In this document: piece by piece, positions 35,726 through 47,600 of the stretch | Layout: each line of letters starts with the position of its first letter | Numbering within the stretch: position 1 is the stretch's first letter | Source of the DNA: Rhexocercosporidium sp. MPI-PUGE-AT-0058 | Lineage: Eukaryota > Ascomycota > Leotiomycetes > Helotiales | Assembly (NCBI GenBank): GCA_020746875.1 | Contig: JAGTJL010000008.1 | Coordinates: 2,356,001 to 2,420,000, forward strand | Reading direction: 5' to 3' | DNA: 64,000 bases | The notes under the pieces: model-generated | Told to the model about the DNA's origin: nothing | What the model saw: the letters and a program-made list of their open reading frames with translations, nothing else | Databases searched by the model: none | Made by a program: the position numbers and the translations under genes

Positions 35726-36741
35726 GGTGACGGTGGGGTAGATTCGAGCCCCTGAATTAGCGAGATGGGCCTCGCTTGTAGAGACTTTGTTTACTGCAGA
35801 GAATAGGTGCAAGTTGAACTAATGCGGTACAAGGGAATGATTGGTGGGACCGATGGTTATGAGGAAATAATAATTCTCAGACGCGGAAGCAGAGCTGTGT
35901 TGGTTTTGTGGTAGTGACACTCCTCCACTTTCGATGTCTCCAAAGGTGGGGGGATGTAAAGCCTCATCTCATCACCTCGGAGCGGTACAGCCATCCGCCT
36001 GGCTACACAGGTATCTTCCAGCCCAACAGGAAAAATGTATCAATCTGGGCCTGCCAATTTCAATTATTTTGAATACCAGATATCTAAAGTCGTCTGTACC
36101 TGAATGGCAACTATTGGCTTCCTCACAGGATTAATCCACCTGCCTCCCACTCTGAAGTCCTAGTCTAGAACCATTGAAAGGAAGCTGGTGATTGGATCTC
36201 AAGATGAGTTGTACACGGGCGCCGTGAAGTTAAACCTCGCTTCCGCAGATATATACTGTACTGGAATTGTCAATAGCAGAGATAAATCACAAGCAGGACA
36301 ACACAACGCCTTTGTGTTCACCAAATCCAAAGGTCAATTCGAAAGAGTTGCTCAAAAAATGCCCAATGTAAATTCGACACCAAAAAAAGCAAAGACCTGA
36401 ATCAGCTCGCAATACTTGTTCGCACATGAATGATATGCGCTTCCTGAGTTGTTGTCTCTTGACGGTGGAGACTACTCAATCCTGACTATATTCGATAGAC
36501 TGGCAGAAATTATTGACGTTGTTGAGGGTAATCCACTGGAATCATCAGGAATACCGAACGCTGAGAAGGAAAGTAATGAATGATGAAGTCGAGCAAATAG
36601 AGACTTCCTTTCCTCTCCAACGCTTCGCCTTGGCACCATCCTATATTTAACAGCTGACAGACTCGAATCGGCATCATCCTGTCACTGTCACTTGGCCTTG
36701 GAAGAGGTCCAAACGTTACCTTAGATAAGCCCAAATGAACA
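35726..36741. other. intergenic between second SDR and MITE
   Basis: SDR upstream sequence. An open frame at 36188-36400 has no family signature. No repeat other than the adjacent MITE is seen. Confidence 0.35.
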
Positions 36742-36994
36742 TTAACGTAGGTGGTAAGCCAGCGGTTCCCGTAAACGAGCGGTTCCGTTTGCGATTTAAG
36801 GCAGGTGATCTAGCTTTAATGATAGATATAAGAAATAACAGCAACTTTTGTTTTGTTCTTAGAGTTCTATAAGAAAAATTCGTTGAGTTATTAATGTTTT
36901 CGTAGAGTATTTTCGCAAGTTGAGCGTTCTGATTGGGTAATTGGGGCACGGAACCGCTCGTTTACGGGAACCGCTGGCTTACCACCTACGTTAA
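36742..36994. mobile_element. MITE with perfect 46-bp terminal inverted repeats
   Basis: Bases 36742-36787 are the exact reverse complement of 36949-36994. The outermost bases are TTAA at both ends, so the target duplication may be TTAA (piggyBac-like) or TA (Tc1/mariner/pogo-like, giving a terminus starting ACGTAGGTGG). Each inverted repeat holds two near-identical direct copies, AGCGGTTCCCG and AGCGGTTCCG, separated by TAAACG, which look like paired transposase-binding sites. The 161-bp interior is AT-rich and has no coding capacity. A non-autonomous element of about 250 bp fits best. The perfect match of the repeats suggests recent insertion or conversion. Confidence 0.92.
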
Positions 36995-38657
36995 TCGCGA
37001 CACAAGTACAAAAGCTTGTTCTCGAAGTCAGACTTCCATATGAAACAGGCAAAGGAACAACCTCGGAGGATCGAACCTAGCAAGCGTCATCGTTCAGTCG
37101 AAATTCCCTCGATTTGCAGAATCTTCCAAGCTTTGCTTTGTTGACAAACACAAAGCCCATGATTCGACGATACCGAACTAACTTACTTTACAATCGTCGT
37201 CCACGACTCAATTCGCCTCTTCCAACGAGCAAGCAACCAACCTTCAAAACCCGACGAGCGAGAGATTTCACGTGGTAGCGCAGTGCAGTGGTCCAACCAC
37301 AACCGTGCCGTTTTGGCAGAACTCAACCACCAGCACCAGCACCAGAATAGCTGCCGCACCAAGTCGCGCCCCAAGCCGGTTTCATCCAATTGCCTCCTGA
37401 CAGGTCCGCCACAGCTGCCACTTTCTGCCAGCAGACAAAGCGATCGAATCACGAGCGTTTGGCCGCGTCTCCCTGCAAAAGGCCAAGGACGCCAATCTTT
37501 ATCGGGCGTAGAGCTGGGTTGCGCGATAAGCTGTGCCCTGGAAAAGAGTGGGAAAGGTTGGAAGGGGATGGGAAAATTTATGTCTTAGCTGGGGGCTAGG
37601 GAGGGTTCTTATCGGGAGCGATACTGTACGGCATGAGGTGTTGACAGGTGGAGGACGAGGTGTTGAGGGGCGAGAGTTGGGTGATAACAGGATGTTGTTG
37701 CTACTTGTTGGAGGTAACTTCTCTTGTTGGTTGTATGTCTGTCTGTATGAAAGAGAGTGAGTGAGAGAGTGAGTGAGAGAAGAAAAGAGATCGATCGCTC
37801 CTTCCCCTCGTCCTGATCTGATCCTCTCGCGAACGCTCTGTTTTTGGCAGGAAGAAGCTATCGGATAAATTTCACAAACCCTGCATAAATCTCCACCCAC
37901 CCCTGCACAAAACATCGAGGGCCAATTGTGGTGCCGGGATGGGCATCTGATTTCGTCACAGCACTTTTGCATATCCACCACACCAGATCCTTCCTGCCGC
38001 GTCTTCTTGCATCCTTCTTTTGCTTGTCTGGTCTCCGAGTACAGAACTGTACTGTCCAATTGTACAATACGTAAGTACTGTATCCATATCCCACCCAGAT
38101 ATCCTCCCCTCCTCTACAGCTACCAACCAACCAACCAACAGCCAACCAGGCAGCAAGCCCACCTCCTGTCCCGCTTCGACATCCCACCACCACCATCTCT
38201 TCTCTTCCATCGAATACATCTTCTTCTCTCATCCTCCTCCTCCTCCTCTTCTACCTCACTTTTACTAGTCGCGGCAAACAAGACTCCCGTGCAGCGCAGC
38301 TTCATATCGTACGGATCAGTTCAGTCCAGTACAAACGCACAGTCCATTGCGACTCCACATTCGTTGCAAAAAGATTATCAGTCTGCTTATCGCCAAAGCA
38401 AAAGCCCCCCCAGTCGCTACTTTCCAAGGTTTTGTTTCCCTCCAGACCGTGCTGTATCCACAACCAGAAGAAGCTTGGTCCTTCGCCCGATCTCGAACCA
38501 CCACCACAACCCCGAATAACAAAACCAACAACGCTCGCTCAATTGTTCACCAGCTTGGCATCTCTCGCCCTCGAAACGCGTCGAAAGCTGCAATATACCT
38601 TCCTGCGACAATACACCGTTGCGCAGCTCCCTCATCATCCTCCCGCTGGTCTTCAGG
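36995..38657. other. intergenic upstream of the GH72 gene
   Basis: This is a long 5' flank. C/T-rich and CCAACCAA-rich stretches (about 38100-38260) and a GA repeat (37745-37790) precede the GH72 start and probably include its leader. Overlapping open frames on both strands (37180-38600) show only low-complexity peptides. No gene is supported. Confidence 0.4.
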
Positions 38658-40067
38658 ATGTTCTCGAAATCCCTCACTCAAGCTGTGTTGCTTGCCTGCC
38701 TAGCTATCAGCACCGCCCGCGCAGCTGTGCCACAGATCTCGATCAAGGGCACAAAGTTCTTTTACAGCAATGGCACCCAGTACTACATGAAGGGTAAGGC
38801 AAGACATCGCTTCTGCGAGAGTATAGCTAATCGTGGGTCAGGAATCGCATACCAATTGACCCCAGCCGACCCATTGATCGATACCGAACAGTGCCAACGC
38901 GACGCCGACCTCATGGGAACTCTCGGCGCAAATGCTATTCGTGTATACCATGTTGATCCTGCGGGAGACCATACAGGTTGTATGACCGCCTTTGCGAACG
39001 CTGGTATCTACCTGCTAGTTGATCTAGACACTTTCGAGACCGACATCGACCCAGTACATACCCCCACACCCGAGACAAAGAAATGACTGCTAATGCTCTT
39101 CCAGATCCGAACATCGTGGAACCAAACCCAATTCGACGCCTTTGCCGCAGTCATGGACGCATTCCACAGCTACGATAACACCCTCGGCTTTTTCATCGGA
39201 AACGAAGTTATTGCCCTCAATAACCAATCCCTCGCCGCCCCATATATCAAGGCCTCCGCAAGAGATATGAAGTCATACAGAGATTCGAAAGGATATCGAA
39301 AGGTTCCAATTGGATATTCCGCAGCTGATATCGCCGAGCTCCGCCCTATGTTGCAGGACTACCTCTCCTGCGGAACCAATACGTCTGAAGCAATTGATTT
39401 CTTCGGCTTGAATGCCTATGAGTGGTGCGGTCCTAATGACATGAAGACTTCGGGTTACAATACACTCAACTCATACGCCGAGAATCTTAATGTCCCCATT
39501 TTCTTTTCCGAGACCGGCTGCAACACTGTCCGACCTCGTGATTTCCAGGATCAAGGCGCCATCCTTGGCCCAGACATGGACAGTATCTGGTCTGGAGCTA
39601 TCATCTACGAGTGGATCGAGGAAGCCAACAACTACGGCCTCATCTCCTACGGCCCCCCAGTATCTGCCACTGTTGTCGCATCAGACATTGAAGGTGGTTT
39701 CTCCCGGCGTGGAACCCCAACTCCGGTAGCACCCGATTTCACCAATCTTCAAAAGGCATGGGCTACTCTCCACCCTAAAGGCGTCGCAAGCTCCGCCTAT
39801 ACCCCATCTATCACTCCCCCAGCTTGCCCCAGCTCCACAGCAGGAGGCTGGCTGGTAAACGGCAACGTCGCCCTCCCGAGCCTTGGCCAAGTCTTGCAGG
39901 CTACCACCACTGGTGCTTCTACCACAGGCAGCTCAACAGGCTCAGCAACAGGAAGCTCTACTTCTGCCTCGAGCACCACAAAGGGTAGCGCGAACGGCGG
40001 CAAAGAGATTGCCGGTATGAGCGCTGGCCTGGTGGCTGTCATGTTGGGCTTCATGTGGTTCTTGTAA
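38658..40067 (+). CDS. GPI-anchored beta-1,3-glucanosyltransferase (GH72, Gel/Gas family), 436 aa
   Basis: Exons 38658-38793, 38842-39053 and 39105-40067 join in frame (436 residues). A signal peptide (1-22, MFSKSLTQAVLLACLAISTARA) precedes the catalytic domain. The catalytic glutamates are E150 in FFIGNEVI (acid/base) and E252 in FFSETGC (nucleophile). ANAIRVYHVDP and FFGLNAYEWCG are further GH72 marks. The enzyme cuts and rejoins beta-1,3-glucan chains at the outer face of the plasma membrane, elongating wall glucan. A Ser/Thr-rich linker (about 385-415) and a hydrophobic tail (AGMSAGLVAVMLGFMWFL) after a small-residue site indicate GPI anchoring. There is no CBM43/X8 Cys-rich module, so it is of the shorter Gel1-like type. 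I chose the start just before the signal peptide. Confidence 0.95.
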
Positions 40068-43000
40068 ACATCACGTTACATACCCTTGTCTTTGAGCATG
40101 TTCTTTTACATACACGTCGCATATTCAATCCTTTGAAAACGAAAGGAATTGAGTGCAGGTGCGGAGGAAATAGAAAGCATGCTTTTTTTTTTGGTTTGAT
40201 TGTTTGCGAAAAAATACCTTGCATGAGCGCATGATAGACGATAGCGCGGCGTTATGTGGAGTTATTATGTTTGGGGTGTGGGTTTCCTCTCTCTCTTTCG
40301 GAGTTCTTTTCGGCATTTTCTGAGCGTCCGACGTTAAGCATATGAAAGAAGGCGTTGTGTTGTTCTGTCTTGTTCGTGGGAGACGAAGGGATGTGAATGG
40401 ATGTGGATAACAAAGGGGAGATGCTGGTGGATGTGTATGGATGTTTATGGATGAAGTAATGAATATTGTACATACGATCAGAAGGGCAATTGCCAATGGA
40501 GAATATTGGTCTTTGAGGCCTAGCCAGTCAGTCGCTTTTGCTTGTGTGGTTATGTGAAATGTGGGAGAGTGAGCAAAGACCAAGCGCGCGACAAGCTAAC
40601 TGGCATGTACAACTGGCAACCCTTTACTGACAACAAGTCGTTGCTGAAGCTAACTTCAGGCTGCAAATTTGAGATCCGGAGGCTGCCTAGCTAAAGGTTC
40701 TTGTTTTGTGTGTAGAGCAAGTGCGAGCTACTCAGCTGCATATTCTCAATTACTGCACTAGTTACTTGTTACATTGTTGTACTAACTTAACCTGTTTCTT
40801 GCTGTGCTCTTGAGAACGAAAGTAGACACTTGTCATGAACACAACAAAGCTCACGATGAGCAGAAATTGCTGTTGCGAGAAAGACAGAGTGCTAGTCATA
40901 AGACACATCCCTTGGCCCTCAAGGCCTCAGGGATAGGTACCTAAGTAAGTAAGTACGTCTCTTCAATCACGTGTCGCAACTATACACAACCATGATTGCT
41001 GGCTCCTCACCTAATGTTTTTTGTTTAAAAAAAACCAATTGAAAAGTGATATAGCTCACTTGTCTGTGATGATCATGGTAGGTACAAAATCAGTCGGGGA
41101 ATACCCTCTAACTTCTTGCTTTTTAGTTGACGACGACTTGGAACTTAGATTACTATTTCACTCACGTCAGAGCGGAATGGGGGTCGCCCCAGTGGTACCG
41201 CAAAACCCCCGCCATTGTATTTCTAGAATCTAGATGCGTGTCGCGTTATTAACTTAACCCAGGGCTTGTGAGCTAGATGGTATTAAAGGCATAGACGATC
41301 TAAAGAATCCGCAATTTCCACTCTCGCCACCGCCGTCTCCTCTCTTCAAGGCTAGAATTCTGAGTGTTGTTGGTCTTACTTATGTTTACATGTTCATGTA
41401 TGGTATTGAATAAGAAACGTTGGACCTTTTTCGGTGCGCGGTACGTGATGATGGAAATACCGTTATTCTGTTCCTGCGCTTTTGATTGTCTGGTTTGTGT
41501 GGTGGTGCCGTGGGAGTTGAATCTAATTAGTCAGTCTACTTGCTAAGGTAGATAGGTGGATGTTGATGATTTCTTTAAGCGAGCGTCCTGGACTTGTTCA
41601 CAACAACAGTAGCAGCAGCAGTAGCAACAACACTTTTGGTTTGGTGATGTACATATCCATCTATATCATTCTGGATCTGAAATGTAACGCACATATGCTG
41701 CGCTACGGTAAAGGATCTTGGTATTTCAATCACTACCTTCCATGTAAACAGTATTTTAACTCAACTCAACTCTTCTGAGAATCAATTCAATCTCGACTAA
41801 GAAACATCTACGGCAAAGAATGAATCACATATGCGTACGGTACGAGATTTGAAAGGGACTCGGCGGCGAAAGGAAGTCGTGGATACATGAGTATAAAGTC
41901 AAGCTATATTTTCAGGATTTGATGAGAAGTGAAATGAGAGATTATCGTCTTTGCTTCTGATCTCATTGAACTCTCCCTGCTATTATTTTTGGATCGATCC
42001 GGATCCGGGTTCAAGACTAAGAGCGCGAGTCAAGCTGCATCTCTGCCCCTGGGCTTCAATCAAGGTACCCGAGCCCGGATATTAAAACGGTTCTTCCCCA
42101 TCAAGAGATATTTTGGGGAGGCCACGACAATAAGAAAGAGGCAGGATATCCCACTTCAGAGCTTGGTAAGTGACTTGATCTAATGTAACTAGGAAAGGCT
42201 CGCTTAGTAGACTCTCACCAGTTTCTCCGCTCCTCACACAACAACTTCCTCGCTAGCTCCAACTTCAACATCTCAGAGATCTGGTCTCAAGCCCCAATCT
42301 TTGACCTGAAAACGAGAACTCCCGGAAGAAATTGTCGACCGGACAGATTGAGGCTACGGTTAAATCCTCGAGAGGGTGGAAAGTTGGAGGGAATTGGGGT
42401 GATTCCTACTTCTTGATCCAGCTTGGGTAAGAACAGTTCTCTTTCTCCCCCTAATCCGTTGTCTTCTTTTTACAACACCATCCAGCGACGTCATCATCAA
42501 CCTATTCAAAACAATACAATTCTGAAGGTCTTCACTTGACTTGCTGCTATTGCCTGCCACTATCACCACTCCTAACGTCACGTTCTCCTATCTCGTCAAC
42601 ACATTTTCTGCCACACAACAACAAACTCCACTTTGGCAACACTCTTTCACAATCTCCTCAACTGACTGTCAACTCGTAGGTCTTCTCCAGCCTCGTAGTT
42701 GAATTCACCTTCCAACACCACTTCGTCACAAGAGCAGATCCCGTTCAGCTCAACATCGGCTCCAACTCGGATCCAGATCCACTTTCTTCAACGAATTCAC
42801 CTTCAACATAAATCGAGCTTAGGTGTAGCACAGCTTGACCACACAGCAGAATTTTCTCGCTTGTCTAGAATCATCCCTACAGCCTCGTCTATCTCTAGAG
42901 ATTCAAATCCAATACAATTTTCTTTCGGAAGAACAATAGAATCGGACACCAAGCCAGGCGTTCGGTTTCATCAACAGTCCTCAACAGACGAGGTCTAGCA

Positions 43001-43098
43001 TCATCCCGCACCGTCTACCACCTTCTTCCCGAAAACACTTAGATACGATTTCTCGACAAGAAAACCACCCTCATCGCTCGACACACCTAATAACTACA
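40068..43098. other. intergenic, 3 kb, no gene supported
   Basis: This is the 3' flank of GH72, then mixed sequence with short AT-rich patches (40980-41040) and a CAA/CAG-type repeat (41601-41631). From about 42240 the plus strand becomes rich in TC/CAAC motifs and ends in a Ser/Thr-rich open frame (42699-42998) that lacks a family signature. It is probably the leader of the downstream gene. Confidence 0.35.
41601..41631 (+). repeat. imperfect CAA/CAG trinucleotide repeat
   Basis: CAACAACAGTAGCAGCAGCA and related triplets cover about 31 bases. The repeat is not inside a supported gene. Confidence 0.7.
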
Positions 43099-45847
43099 AT
43101 GGTGTTCTTTCACTTCCCCAACCACTTCATCGACCCCGACGCCCAGAATTCTACCAACACAACCAACTCTCCCACATACAGCTACACAGGAACACCCTAC
43201 TCCACCACCACGCTCCCCTACCCACCTCTCATCTCATCCCAAGCCCCAACCACAACCACAATGACCGACTCCCCAGACAACCTACCCACCCTCACAGAAC
43301 CCTTCCCACCCCTCCTCCCCGCGCCCTCCAACCTCCAAATCCGCTTCCAGGACCAAGACGCCACACACTCAACCCTTGACGCCGCCCTCTCGCTCAAAGA
43401 AGAAGAAGAAGGTCTCCCGCCTCTCTTGGACGAAGGTCGTATGGTCGCCAAGGGAAGGTACGAGGCGTTGGAAGAGGAGGACGAATTGAGCGTTAGGCAG
43501 GCGAGGAAGGCGCTGGATGAGTTTGTGAGGAATAAGACGCCGTATGCGGTGCTTGCTAGTCAGAGGCTGCAGGCGGTTGTGGGGGAGAAGAACAGTTTGG
43601 GGTTTGGTATGTCTGAACACGTATTTTTTTTCGTTGGCTCCCTCTTCTGCGTATTCTTTTACTTTTTTTCATTGTCCCATTTTGAGTTTTGTTTTGGTGG
43701 TTCCCCGTTTTGGCTGAGATGTGATTCTCGTATCTGCTGATGGATGGGTTTTCTTCTCTCTATTATGTCCGTGGTCTCAAGATCATTTTCGCTTGTTCGG
43801 GTATCACACACTGTCAATTCGCCAGCGATTTTACCAGCGGGTCGCTCACTGGAGGGCGAATCTTCTCTCCTATCCTCAAATTGCTATAAAGCAGAAGTCC
43901 ATCCACCCTTATAGTATCGAACATGTTTATTCCCATTCCTTGGTTTGATATCTGCTTTATTTCGCACTCAGCGTACACCTATCACCGTCTCCAAGTCTCG
44001 AATTAGCATACCCATGGTCTGAAACAGGAAAACCGTACTGACACAACATCCAGAACTCCCCCAAGTTCCCCTCAACATGACTCCGTTATTCGGCCGCATC
44101 GCCTCCACCACCTCGGGACCACCCAACCTCTCAGTCGGCAACGCTAATGACCGACGGAAAGACAGTGGCATATATCTACCACAGCAACGCAGTCCTCTCA
44201 GCCCAATCAGTCCCTTCCCATTCGGCCAAGTCGACGAGAAGACGGGAAAAGGTCTGCGAGAATGGTTGTTGAGTCGGGGTAAGGAGACTGGTACGCAGAG
44301 AAAGCGGGAGTGTAGAAGTATTTCGTTCCATGACTTTACGCCTGATATGCGGACTGGTACGCATTCGAATGTGTTGGTGGCGCATTATAATGGTGGTGGG
44401 TTGCATGAGAGAGCGGATGTCTATGAAGTTGATCTGTAAGTCTTGCTTTCCATTTCCTCGAATAGATGGAAGTAGAAAGGGTTAATTGACAATGGACCAT
44501 CTAATGACTGCCACCAATAGGCCAACAACATACACAGACCCAAAAACCCAGCTCCCAACCCAAGGCACGCAAACCTGGCTCTGGTTCCTCATCTCCCGTC
44601 CGGTTCTAACCATCTCCTCAACCGAAACCAATACGAATCCGTTCCCAACCACAGACGCCTGGTCTATAATCGACAATAATCCCGCCATACCACCTGGTAC
44701 AATCCGACCACCACCCGACTTTCCCATGCCAATCCCAACATCCTACGTAGTTTTCGCCTGCCCAGCCAGCAACGTGACCGAATACCCAGACTGCAAAGAC
44801 GACTCCGCACCACCTGACCCTCAGTCACCATCAACATCCTACATCTACTCCCTCGCTCCCTCCTACCGGTCCTCAAACTCCAACGCCCACCCCCTCTACT
44901 CCTCCAACTCTAACACACGCACCCGCTCTACCTCCTCCGCCAAGAAGTTCTACAAACGCAAAGACTACGACTTCTCCTTCCAAGGCACCCCCCTCTTCGA
45001 ATTCTCCTCCGCCACACTCTTCTCGACCCCTTCCCAGCCCCGCCACGAAATCCTCTCCATCGACGCCCTCGGCTCCTGGTATCCCTCCGACTCCTTCGGT
45101 CTCTGCGATCTCGCAGAATACCAAGCCCGTCTCCGAGCCTGGGACGACGAGGTCGAGAATCTAAGCCGCGAGGAACGCAAGGAGGACGATCGAGCCTATC
45201 GGGATCGGAGTGCCGAGGAACCGCATGCGCGGAAGGGCGTGTGGTGGGAGAAGTTCTATGAGGGAGTTTATAGGGAGGAGGGGAGGTGGAGGAGGATTAG
45301 AGAGTGTATGTCCCGGGGCAAGTGTAGGATTGTGGTTAGGTGGGTGGAGAGTGAGATGTCTCCTCCTTCTTTATCTGGCTCCACATTCCAGGCTAGGAAT
45401 AGGAGTAAGAAGACGAGTCCGAACCTGGGGTTTAGCAGCGATGATGCTGATGGAGACTCCGATATGAGTGAAGGCGCCGGAGATGCTCTTGGTCTTGGAC
45501 TGGGTATCGGACTGGGTGTTCGTCTGAATGGCAATAGTGGTAACCGTGGCGATGGCAAGAAAATAAAGGAGAGACTCGCCGGACGAAGAGCGGTTTCGGG
45601 ACCAGCGAGGGTAACGAGGAGTGAGGCGAGGCGAAGAAGTGGTCTAGGTGTCTTCTCGACGAGTCAGGAGACCGTGGTTGGGAGTGGGGTGTTGATTGGT
45701 GTCGGGAATAGTGCGGAAGAGGTGAGAGGTGGACAGCGTGGCGGAGCGGGCTTAGATGTGGGAGGGTCGAAAAAGAATGCGACCGCTGGTGCTGGAAGTG
45801 GAGGAGAAGGGTCAGGTTATCTGAAGGATAAGAGACGCAAGAAGTAG
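43099..45847 (+). CDS. unrecognised 738-aa protein, low-complexity ends
   Basis: Three exons, 43099-43606, 44054-44435 and 44521-45847, join exactly in frame (738 residues). The first intron (447 bases) ends TACTGACACAACATCCAG, with a good branch point. The second is 85 bases. The N-terminal 80 residues are Thr/Pro-rich. An acidic patch follows (KEEEEGLPPLLDEGR), then a basic helix (LSVRQARKALDEFVRNK). Exon 2 has GLREWLLSRGKETGTQRKR and an aromatic stretch before YEVDL. Exon 3 contains TQTWLWFLISRP, a charged helix (about EVENLSREERKEDDRAYRDR) and VWWEKFYEGVYREEGRW. The tail from about 600 is Gly/Ser/Arg-rich and ends in KDKRRKK, possibly a nuclear signal. I do not recognise the family. The conserved splice phases and long clean frames support a real gene. 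Confidence 0.75.
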
Positions 45848-47600
45848 GCGTGCTCTTTCGTTGTTGCTTCATTCTCCCTGCTTGTTTGTTTGTCTGTCTG
45901 TCTAATAGTTTGTTGCTTTTATTTCCTGCACTTGTACATTACTTTGCTGCTATGACAGATCAGAGATACCTCGGATACATTAGGGTGGGGGTGGATAGAT
46001 GGACGAATGGATGGCGTCAAATCTGCACTTCTGCATGAAGGCTGGCGAGTCTCTGGCACGGCTTTCATACGGCAGCTGTCCTTGGGGAAATGGCTGACTG
46101 AGTGAGAAATTGCACTTCAAATGGTATTACTGGTTAGGTTAGCGAATAAAATTGTACGATACAATAAGAAAAACGTTACGAAAGGGAGAATTTAGATGAG
46201 AGACCAATAAAGGCAACTAGCTCTCCGATATAAACTAAAAATGGATACAGCCCATAGTACTGTCTATCCAGATCTCAGATGTTGTGAACAATAAAAAGTG
46301 AAGACTCAGAGAATTTTCTAATATCATACGGGCGTCTGGAGTCCGTAGCTACATGTATATGAGTGGAAGTGCAAGCGGACTTCGCCGTGGCTGTCCTCTA
46401 AGCCTCACATTACCATGACCATGATCATCTATGATCAAGAACTTACCGCTATTGAAATCTAATGTCGTTTAGTTAGTCGTGCCGGATTGGTAGAAGGGTT
46501 ATTGTAGCTTAAAGTTGGAACATTACAGTCATGCTGTCGCTTCCCCTTTCCTACATTAGCTTCTCGCTTAGAAAGTAAATAAACACCCAAGGTGGGGTTT
46601 TCTTAATTTCAAGTCAAGGAGATTATTTTCCAACAACTAGTTCTTGCGGAAGTGTTTCGACAGTTAAGTTGAGTCCGGGTTCCTGGTTTTGGGCTGTATT
46701 ATAGGTTTCTTCGTTCGAGATGTACTTCCGACTGGGATATGCGTGTGATGGTTTTTTTTCCTTTGCTCATAAATGCACTTAATCTAGCTGCGTTTTCCAT
46801 AGGCGAGTATCGTAACTGTGTTCTGGAATGTAGTTTTTTTTTAAGTTTGAAGCGGTCGGATAGCGTGAGTTATTTACCAAAGAATAACGCCATACTGAAG
46901 CACAGCTGTATAATAATTTTGCTTCGGCGTGTTTAGCGTGGGCAGGAGGGAGCCTTCTGGAATTACCTAGTTGTCTAGATTATCAGAGCGTCACCACTCA
47001 CTGCAATTTATTTGGGTCCTCTAGTTCCCCTTCATCCCTGTTGAGCCCGCACTCGCATTGCATATACGACAGTGATTCACTGACTGGTCTCAATTTCACA
47101 ATAGTCGGTTCTCTCACAAACTCAACGGACGCGCGGAACTAAACGATACCTGGCCTGGATTAATGACGTGCATTGCCATGTGAACAGTACCGTGCAAGGA
47201 GAATCAAATTTCGGCTCATTTAATATGCCCCAAATCTCTCAGCTCCTAGTACCATCACAAGACTACCTATCGATGTGAAGATGCCCAAGAAAACTCAATT
47301 GGCATAACCAGGTTTATTTTCTCCCCCCACTAACTACTATTGACTCCTGACAATAAACCCATTTGCTTTTCTCAATTTATCCATGGACAATAGGTCTGAG
47401 AATTGCTAAACCCAATACAGTCATCCCCATCGTGTCCGCCACACTAGCTTGATTAGCATATCTGTGTAATATTCTTGTTGGAGGATAGATTTACCCCGGT
47501 TTGTCCAGCTCCGTCACGTGACAGGCCACAAGGGAAATCACAAGATGTGGTTTTGTCCCAAGTGCGGCAGTAGTCACCGTCAGATTTTCGAAGACATTTC
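45848..47600. other. intergenic, becoming AT-rich
   Basis: This is the 3' flank of the 738-residue gene, then increasingly AT-rich sequence toward the repeat relic. No supported coding frame, terminal repeat or RNA gene is seen. Confidence 0.35.

Noticed and set aside
37066..37085. GGATCGAACC resembling a tRNA T-loop on the minus strand
   Set aside because: The flanking bases do not form a 5-bp T stem and no acceptor or anticodon arm could be drawn.
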